This document shows, piece after piece, positions 56,106 through 64,000 of a stretch of 64,000 nucleotides of DNA. The notes under the pieces are model-generated. The model had not been told where the DNA came from and searched no databases. It was given only the letters and a program-made list of their open reading frames with translations. Numbering within the stretch: the stretch's first letter is position 1; the number at the start of each line of letters is the position of its first letter. The stretch is taken from the NCBI GenBank assembly GCA_002749535.1, contig MZZL01000392.1, positions 63,921 through 127,920 of the forward strand, read 5' to 3'. Position numbers and translations under genes: made by a program. This DNA is from Apophysomyces variabilis (Eukaryota; Mucoromycota; Mucoromycetes; Mucorales; Mucoraceae).

Positions 56106-58134
56106 ATGAAGCCATTCAGTCATTGCCTCAACATCGACGACTTCCCGTCTCAGGAACAACTCGCCAACCTAAAATATTACAAGTATGCTGCTGTCGATAA
56201 GTCCTACATTACAAAATACCTATTGGCCCACTACTGGAACTGGGCTATCACTTTATGTCCTACTTGGATAGCGTAAGAAAGAAAAAGGAAAGAAAGAAAG
56301 AACGCCTCTCACACACCATGCACAAACCTTTTGGCTTGCATGACACTTGATGTAGCCCGAATCTCATTACCTTGATTGGTCTTCTTTTTATGATCTTCAA
56401 TGTTGGCCTGGTCATCCTAATCGTCCCTGATTTGGGTACAGAAGCTCCGTCTTGGCTCTATTTTAGTTTTGCTGCTGGACTGTGGATATACTCTACGCTG
56501 GATAACATTGATGGTAAACAGGTAAAAAAAATTCGGAAAAATGAAAGAAGGAAACGCGCATGGGGAACCACTTTCGGTTCCGGACCAAACTGAAACTTGA
56601 CTATGATGATCCAAGGCGCGTCGTACGGGGACCTCCAGCCCACTTGGGGAATTATTTGACCATGGTTGTGATGCACTGAATACCACTTACGTAAGCCTAC
56701 TACAGGCAGCTGCTCTTGGTTTGGGTCATACCCCCTTGGCAGGGATCCTGTTCATTATCACGGCCGCCGGTTTCTATCTCTCTACAGCCGAAGAATATTA
56801 CACAGGCATCCTCTATCTCGGTTATGTCAATGGACCAACCGAAGGGATTGTCTTGACCTGTCTTGCATTTATTTGGTCAGGCATCTATGGTAACAAAAAA
56901 ACAGCTTTTCTAAATGAAATCATGACGGACTTCACGCCCGAATGCTCTTGACCAAAAGCAATGGGTCCTATCCATCCGTCCTTTCCCTTTTTTTCCCTTA
57001 TGAATAACCATCCTTTTCACGGGGCGATTCTTTTCTTATTTTAGGTGCTGCGTCCTGGCATGTGGCGTTAACGGATAAGTGGGTATTCAGATGGTTACCT
57101 CATGGAACAACCGCAGCCGAGTTTTTTGTATGGGGAACCGTTGTTCTATTTTTTATCATGCATTTACCAACAGTGTAAGTAAATTAAAGCGAGAAAGAAA
57201 AACAAGGCTTTCTTTCCGTGCATGTATCGTCTGCGCGTCCCTCGTGTGCCACCTCCCGACGCCGCCTCTTCTCCCTTCCCTCCTACTTCCCTTTATCGTT
57301 CCCCCCCCCTCTTTACTACACACATTCACACATATTACAGCCTCCCCCTTTGTTTCTAAACGTCGTTCTTTTTTTCTATTCTTATTATAGATGTTACTCC
57401 ATTTACAAGGCTTGCAAAGAAAAATCATGCGACTGTCTCCATGCCTTTACGGTGACCTTATTGCCAATGATCGTATTCTCCATGGCCGAATATTATTGGA
57501 TTGCCTCACCGGACTCGGTCATACTGAAAGAAAAACATCTCATCTTGTTTTCCTTAGCCGCAGGTACCTTATTCGGATGGATGGCGTCGAGCGTTATCTT
57601 TGGCCATCTGACACGATCACCCTTTCCTAAATTGAACGGCATGGTCGCCCCCATCTTTGCTATGGCCGTCCTAGTGAACAGTCCATCCATCTTAGGCATG
57701 TAAGTAAAAGAGAAGGAAAAAAAAAAGAGAATGCGGAAAACATGACCTTTATTTCTATTTTCTGTTCAAAAGATGGATGATTTCGCCCACATGGGAATAC
57801 ATATTGCTTTGGTTACTCTTTCTTGCGTCGCTTTTTTCCTACGGCGTATGGGCCAAATGGGTGATTGATGGTTTTTGCCGATATCTTGGCATCCGATGTT
57901 TCGTCATTCAACGATCGATTTCTGAACAAGCCATGAGAAACGAATGTAAGTGGCATAACCTTGCATATCTTGCACAATCTTGATTTGGACTTATTTGTAA
58001 CACCTTGCTTCTATTTTTTTCTAGCCGAACGAGATGCCTTGATGGATCAAGAAGAAGGAAACATGCCAAGAGAATTACCATCCTCACCATCGTCATTATC
58101 GAATGATAACACCTACAGCACATTTCATCATTAG
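56106..58134 (+). CDS. EPT1: Choline/ethanolamine phosphotransferase (CDP-alcohol family)
   Basis: Seven exons: 56106-56272, 56356-56521, 56616-56889, 57045-57174, 57391-57699, 57773-57945, 58025-58134, summing to 442 aa. The start is MKPFSHCLNIDDFPSQEQLA. The CDP-alcohol phosphatidyltransferase signature DGxxAR-x8-G-x3-D-x3-D is complete: DGKQARRTGTSSPLG then ELFDHGCDA, split by the second intron. Before it stand APNLITLIG and the helix WLYFSFAAGLWIYSTLDNID, as in CPT1/EPT1. Several further membrane helices follow (LTCLAFIWSGIY, FFVWGTVVLFFIMHL, ILLWLLFLASLFSYGVW). The enzyme transfers phosphocholine or phosphoethanolamine from its CDP form to diacylglycerol in the ER/Golgi membrane, the last Kennedy pathway step. 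Which head group it prefers cannot be read here. It runs convergently into the ATP-citrate lyase gene, with 320 bp between stop codons. Confidence 0.92.
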
Positions 58135-58454
58135 AACACATACAACTTTTTACATAGACAAGTATAGAATCTGCTCTTCAATGTACATAAAGGTTTGTCA
58201 AGTATACTGGTTTTATTGAGGTTCAACTTTTTTTTTATTGTAAACAAAGAAAAAGAAAAAAATAAAAAGGGGAAAAAGCGCGACTAATATAATTTGTAAA
58301 AAGTTCAATGTAATTTTTTTTCTTCTTTTTCTTTCAGTAGAAAGGGATGAGGATGAGAAGAGAGGAAGAGAGAGAGAGAGAGTATGTGTGTATGTGTGTG
58401 AGCAAGTGGAAACTATGGAAATGGAAAGATAAATGTTGTCCTTATTTTTTTGGG

Positions 58455-61400
58455 TTAGTTGCGCTGGACATTGACGCGCGCAGTGACCCGGCGAGGATCC
58501 AAGGTTTCGGGATCCAAAGAGGGAAGGAGATAAGAAATATCGTCCCAAGGATGACGGTACAGACCTTGTTTCAAACGCTTTTGATCCAGATGATGACCAA
58601 TGAAACCCAAGGTACGACCCAGGACGAAGAGACCATTGAGCGTACCAATGCGCATGTATTCTTCCGCTTCATCGCGAGAAAAGGCACCTGATTCTCGAAG
58701 CAGATCCACAAAAGAGACAGCAATACAACCATCCACGTTCAAGATCAGGTTATCTTTCTTGGACGTCGTAATTTCTTCCACCTTCAAGGCAAAGTCCAGG
58801 ATCGGCGTATTGGGGAAGTGCTTTTGCACATAGTCTTTCACCAACTCCACACGCATGTCCGGATTGGTACGTGATTTGATCTTGTGGCCAATACCAGGAA
58901 TCAGTTTGTTCGCCTTGCGCATCGAGGTGACAAATTCGCGAGGTGTCAGACCGCTGTCATAAGCCTTGGTAAAGTTGCTGGCAGCTCCGTCCAAAGCACC
59001 GCCAAAACGCTCACCAATCGTCAAAAGACCGGAAACAATGGACGAAATAAGATCTTTACCAGCACGCGTGGTAATGATGGTATTCATAGCCTAAACCAAA
59101 TTATTTTCTATAAGCATCCCGCCCAACCTTCATTATCTTTTTCGCTTTCATTCATTTCAACTTACACCTGATACAGCAGGTCCATGGTCGGCTGTCAACA
59201 TCAAGACCATCTCGATGAACTTGCAGGCATAGTCAGGAAGACGTCGCTTGAACCACAAAAGCGACAGGACACCACCGATACCAATCTCCTCCTTGAACAC
59301 ATCCGTGATACGCATGCCTGCATACAGAAGCTCCTGGCCACGGTCATCCACAATGGTCGACACAAAACTGGCCGGCTTACGGACCAGACCCAGCTCCTGA
59401 GCCCAGGAGTAGTCAATCGGAATCTTGGGGATCTCCGGCTCCGGTCGGGGAACAATCACCCCTTCCTTCACAAGCTTAGCATACGTCTCGGCCAACACCT
59501 GAGGCATCTTCTCAAACGTCTCGGGCACAATAATGCCCGCCGCACGCATCGCCTTGTTCTTTGCATCAGCCGTCTCCAGGTCCGAGTTTGCCATCGCACC
59601 CGCATGGCCAAACTGCACATCTGTCGTAAACATCTTGGCACAGGTACCAATACACCAGGCAACAACCGGCTTCTTGATCGTGCCATCCCGCACCGCCTCA
59701 ATCACACGGTATTCCTCCACACCGCCGACTTCACCCAACAACACCAACAACTTGCAGTTCGGATCGTTTTCATAACGCAACAGATGGTCAATGAATGTCG
59801 AACCCGGGTACCGATCACCACCAATCGCCACGCCTTCATATACACCATCCGTCGTGCGGGACACAATGTTGTTCAACTCGTTCGACATACCACCACTTTT
59901 GCTGACATAACCCACCGAACCCGTGCGGTAGAGACGCGATGCAACAATGTTGTCCATCATACCACCTGTATTACCAATCTTGAAACAGCCAGGCTTGATA
60001 CCACCGACCGTGGCAGGACCAATCACTAACACCTTGCGACGTTGTGCTTCATGCAACAGTTGACGTGCGCGACGCTCAGGCACACCTTCGGCAATGATGG
60101 CCACCGTCTTGATCTGTTCCGAGTATTCAAAGATTTCGCGGGTCGAGTCAAACACAGAACGGCAAGAAGCAAAGTTGACAACTACGTCGACTTCTGGAAA
60201 CTTTTCGATCGCTTCCTTCAATGTCGTGAACACAGGAATCAATGTTTCCTTGGTACCCCAGTAGAATTTCTGCACGTGGGAACCACCAAAGGGATAGACC
60301 ATGCAGGCCACGGAAGGCGTGTCGCGCTTGCACATGAAATCAAAGTCAAGCATGCCCTGGACAGCGCGAGGCTGCATACCATAGACAATCGAACGGGTCT
60401 TGTTGGTGAAGGGACGGTACCATTCGGACTGCTGATGTTCATGTTCGTTAAAGTAGGTCATGCGTTCATTGGGATTCACCGGCTGAGAATCATCATCCTC
60501 ATCCAAGGTCAGTTTGGGACTGGCTTGATGATTGTTGTTGGCATTGGGTGTGCTTGGCTCAAAGATTTGATCCTGGAACAAGTTGCCTGAACCAGCCGCC
60601 GTGGTCAGTGTCTGTGTGTTGTTGTCCGCGGATTTGCCAAGCAAGGCGAGGGGCACGATGTCGGTGATATGGGTTTCAGGGCCAAACACATGGATCTGGA
60701 CGCCCAAGGTTTCTCCTAGCTGACGCATGGCACGCAGACCTTCCTGATAGTTGGGACCGCCACGACGGATATAGATACGGACCTTGTGATTGATTAGTGC
60801 CTGCTTGAACTCTGTCAGGGCGCGGATAATGCCCTTAAAAGTGGTGGCCACATTGGTGAAGTTGGCAATACCTCCGCCGATAAACAAGATCTTGCCTTCG
60901 GGATGGGCATCCCCACGTGTCATTAAGTCCAAGATCGTCTTGGCGTATTCATACGTTTGTGTCTCGGTTGGCGCACCAGAGTATTCACCGTAATTCGCCA
61001 ACTGATCGGCATAACCTAAGGCGGCGATGGCATCGGAATACACAACAGAAGCACCGCCACCGGCCACCATGGTCCACACACGCCCCTCCCGGTTCAGAAT
61101 CGTCAATTTCAGAGAGGCACCTGTCTTCCCGTCCAATTCTTGGATATAAGCCTCTTCACGTGTTAATTCACGACCAAACGGTGCGGGGAATTCCATCGGT
61201 GGACCTTGATCCACGTGCTGTTGTTGCTCTGCTCTGATACCGACATGCTGCGGGGCGCGTGCAATGGCCCACTTGGGTCCGGCCTCGAACTCAGCGGTTT
61301 GGTCTAGTTTGGCTGCCAGATCCAGATACATGACTTGAGGCGTCTGGCCCTCCACAGGGTCTGTGACCACCAAGGGGTTGATTTCGAGATAGGTGAAATG

Positions 61401-62225
61401 AAGATCGACATAGACAGAATATAATCGCATGATGAAGTCAACCAACACTTCTTGCTTAAATTCAGGGACATCCTTCAGTAAGGTACGTTTGATTTCATCC
61501 GAAGGAGGGAATTTCTCGTTGACCTTGATCAACAATTTCAACGCCTTGGCATCCACATCACCAATGTCGATACCACCTTCATGTGTAAATAGGATATAGT
61601 CACCTTCTCGGACAGAGTTGATACAGACATAATATTCTGTATTAGCCGGATGTGGCATGAAAGGTTCGACCAGGAAGGTTTTAAGAATGCCACTTGTTCG
61701 TTCAATCTAAGAAACAAATAATTCATTCCGCACCCAAACAGAAAACATGGAGAGAAAACAAGGGGTCATGTAGGAGGGAGGGAAGGAGGGGGGAGAAGGA
61801 AGAAAAAGAAAGCGCATCATTTGGTTTATGTTAGGCACTTTCACTGTATACGATGGCCTCTTTTTTCTTTTTCTTACCTGGATCTCTTTTCCCGCACGTT
61901 CTTCAATCCATTGACGAGCTTCAGACCAGTTCTTATTCAAACTCAACAAACCATGCTTTCCTCTGCGTTTGATCAACTGATCCGGTTTTGCCACCAGTTT
62001 ATCGGTTAATAACCAGGGATGTGTCTGTTCCAACTGGTCCAATTGTTGCTTGAGGGTTGCATGAAATTGGTCACCTTGAATGGACGTATTGATATTCACA
62101 TGGGCCAGCTTGGTGGCTGTAGGTTGAAACAGCGACGGGGCATTCTCGACCAGTGGAGGACAACGTAATAAGTGATAGGCCAAGAGAAGTTTACCGTCGT
62201 ATTCCCTGATGGCTTTTGCGGACAT
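58455..62225 (-). CDS. ACLY: ATP-citrate lyase, single-polypeptide form
   Basis: Exons 62225-61878, 61706-59166 and 59090-58455 give 1174 aa. Exon 1 starts [20 protein letters not shown], the typical N-terminus. The ATP-grasp/citrate-binding part follows ([53 protein letters not shown]). A low-complexity linker rich in Asn lies near residue 540. The CoA-ligase part has [33 protein letters not shown], and the catalytic phospho-His loop [11 protein letters not shown] (His near residue 815). The C-terminal citrate-synthase-like module contains DHGPAVSG joined to [14 protein letters not shown] across the second intron, and [17 protein letters not shown]. The cytosolic enzyme cleaves citrate with ATP and CoA to acetyl-CoA and oxaloacetate, feeding fatty acid and sterol synthesis, and is a key enzyme of oleaginous fungi. 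Ascomycetes have two separate subunits; the fused form here agrees with a basal fungus or basidiomycete. Confidence 0.96.
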
Positions 62226-63360
62226 GAAGAAGAATACAGAACAGAAAAAAAAAAGGGGAGGGAAAGAGATAAGAACAAAGAAACCCAAGACCGTTTTGAA
62301 GGTATTTAAGCATTGACAGGTTACCGCATGTAGATATCCTTCCGAGGAGTCAAGTCCGCTTTAGTGTTGTGAACCGAACCGAGCGAAGCAAAAAAGCCTA
62401 TCAATTGTTTTCCCCCAACCTTTGGTATTGGGGCTAGAAACCCACTCTCCCCCAGGATGATTCAATGCCGTGTCAGCCAATCACCTTTTTCCCTAATCGA
62501 TTCAAACAGCGGTCCTTGGGAATGGCACCAAAAAGAGAAAGAAAAGGGATCGCACCCATTTATGCTTTTCACGCAAAAAGAATGTTTGACACGAGGAAAA
62601 AGAAATATCAAATACTTCTCTCATCTTGACCAACTCGCAATGAGTCATCGTACTGGACATACGAAACAGAACATGACAAAGTGATTCCTTAATTAATCTA
62701 AACTATGGGAAGCGTAAAAAGCTAGACGCGTTGTGCTTCTTTTGCGCAGAAAACCAAGCTAATGCTGGTGCTGCATGGTTTACGCTTTTTCTCTTTTTCT
62801 TTCTTTCGGCTCTAAGCTGCAAGGAGGAAGTGCTAAAATGACTTGCTTATCATGGATGAATATACCATAGTATCCCTTTCTTCATTTAATTGAACCAAGA
62901 TAAATGCATCGTCTAAAGTCGAAAAGAACTCGGTAGTATACATGGTATAACCCTTTTGCCTCCTGTTTGAAACGGATAGGAAGAAATCAAAAAAAGTTTG
63001 TGTGTTTTTCTAGTCCTCACATACACACACACACACACACACACACATATGCCGGCCTTGTGTCACAGTATCATACGCACATGCATCGGATGATTGACAG
63101 CTTTCGACAAGTTTGTTGTCTAATCCAGATCCCCTTGACATTTGTGGCACATTGAATATTCGGTTTATCATGCAATCCAAAACAAAAACACAATGAAGAA
63201 CTTCTTCTTTTTGTCCTTCTTTTGCTGATGATAAGCTTCAGTTCATCCTACCTTTTCCCCCACAGTTCATTTACTGACAGCTATTTCTGTCTTTAAGGAA
63301 TCTCGAGGATTTTTTTTAAATAAGCAAATCAAGATGAAATATGCATTTTTCTTTTTAGGT
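62226..63360. other. ATP-citrate lyase promoter side and intergenic DNA
   Basis: No gene is supported. A (CA)n run of about 12 units lies at 63,023-63,047. Just upstream of the ATP-citrate lyase start is a minus-strand pyrimidine-rich leader (62,226-62,270). Confidence 0.4.
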
Positions 63361-63370
63361 TTGCGGTCAA

Positions 63371-63960
63371 AACGACTCTTATCACTCGGGATCTCGACAA
63401 CAGGAGAAAGTTCGACATGTTGAAATTTAGCGCTCAAGTCTAGATACATGCGAGCCACACAATCAGAAGCCAGAGCAAACCTTCCTTCCTTTTTTCTTTT
63501 TTACACCCGTTAGGGCTTAATGATTGTTTGGATGGTGTCAAAATAATAGAATTACCTCTATGGATGTAGTTGAGCCTGTACGCTGATAACGTAACAATGT
63601 TCCGCATACAATTCGGAGTACCACTCTGACAAAAGTAAGATTCCCTAAAGCACATACTTCTTGGTTATAATGCCAAGGTTCAAGAATAGATGTAGCCGAT
63701 GTAAGTCGTTTTCAACGCACAATTAGTGGCCGCTTGTTTAAATCAATGCTTTAACGAAGCTGAACACCCTATGATACTCCAAGTTTTTAAGATACTTCAC
63801 CCTGCAAAGCTGAGATGATCGTGAGAAGATCATCAAAAAGTAATGTGACACTTTCGAATCGCTCGAGTAAGGGTAAAAGTTATGGTAGGAGACACTCGAT
63901 ACGACCTGAAGCAGCAAGATGTTCATTTATCATGCAGAACATTTTAAGTAGAGTCGTGTA
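63371..63960 (-). pseudogene. Decayed coding relic of unknown family
   Basis: One minus-strand frame reads NEHLAASGRIECLLP, then (after a stop) LLPLLERFESVTLLFDDLLT and IISALQGEVS, then SIDLNKRPLIVR, TSATSILEPWHYNQEVCALG, and LTFVRVVLRIVCGTLLRYQR, with about four stops over 480 bp. Farther on, another frame reads ARMYLDLSAKFQHVELSPVV (63,470-63,390). The text looks like protein but is broken throughout. I do not recognise it. It marks a return of repeat-like DNA at the right edge of the window. Confidence 0.3.
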
Positions 63961-64000
63961 CCATCGTGAACGCGTCATTTTTTTTTGTTTTTTACAGGAT

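Noticed and set aside
56691..56705. Apparent GTAAGC...ACAG intron in the phosphotransferase gene
   Set aside because: It would be only 15 nt; the stretch is a multiple of three without stops and is better read as coding.
59184..60993. Long plus-strand ORFs opposite ATP-citrate lyase
   Set aside because: They are antisense shadows of a strongly coding, well-conserved gene.
1..64000. rRNA, CRISPR arrays and bacterial operons
   Set aside because: None seen; gene structure is eukaryotic throughout.

Overview
The window is fungal nuclear DNA, most probably from a Mucoromycota (Mucorales-type) genome. The evidence is: genes split by many very short introns (40-100 nt, GT...AG, with occasional GC...AG); AT-rich intergenic DNA with C/T-rich leaders; a single-polypeptide ATP-citrate lyase; a relic of a multicopy gene family I associate with Mucorales; and mucoralean-style CMC, MULE, hAT and chromodomain Ty3 elements. 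The species cannot be told from the sequence. One ambiguous base (N at 624) marks an assembly ambiguity.

The window falls into two compartments. Positions 1 to about 35,000 are a repeat graveyard. Its left part is a deep nest. A hAT transposase (minus strand, from about 17,174 down to 15,090) is interrupted by a CMC (CACTA/Plavaka-like) element, copy 2, ending at 15,089. That copy is interrupted by a gene-free deletion derivative (ends at 10,327), which is interrupted by a chromodomain Ty3-type retrotransposon (3' LTR 8918-9144). The retrotransposon's pol region is in turn interrupted by CMC copy 1 (ends at 5605) and by a second gene-free CMC derivative (5961-7645, with a 3-bp GTA duplication). 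The left halves of all layers lie outside the window. Further right are a small secreted cysteine-rich protein gene (18,971), a 17-bp minisatellite of about 43 copies (20,241-20,970), an RRM gene (23,595-24,247), a zinc-finger gene relic hit by a solo LTR with a perfect TATAC duplication (27,585-27,811), MULE relics, a GC-rich MITE family, a 201-bp tandem duplication, and a spliced member of the multicopy family with one internal stop.

Positions about 36,800 to 62,225 are gene-rich and mostly intact: complex I subunit NDUFA5; a CreC/WDR20-type WD40 protein; a class I SAM methyltransferase; tRNA pseudouridine synthase Pus3/Deg1; an unrecognised 379-aa spliced protein; an 89-aa spliced protein; a 33-aa zinc-binding microprotein with its own TATA box and leader; a choline/ethanolamine phosphotransferase; and ATP-citrate lyase. 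The last two are convergent, 320 bp apart, and both serve lipid synthesis: cytosolic acetyl-CoA for fatty acids and sterols, and the last step of the Kennedy pathway. This may be coincidental clustering. Most exon joins were derived by hand from GT/AG signals and reading phase, and the summed exons stay in frame, which is the main support for the models.

No rRNA, convincing tRNA, CRISPR or bacterial-style operon was seen. The most unusual items are the two-gene CMC element with two different subterminal motif 'dialects', the fully open minisatellite, and the two small genes (33 aa and 89 aa).
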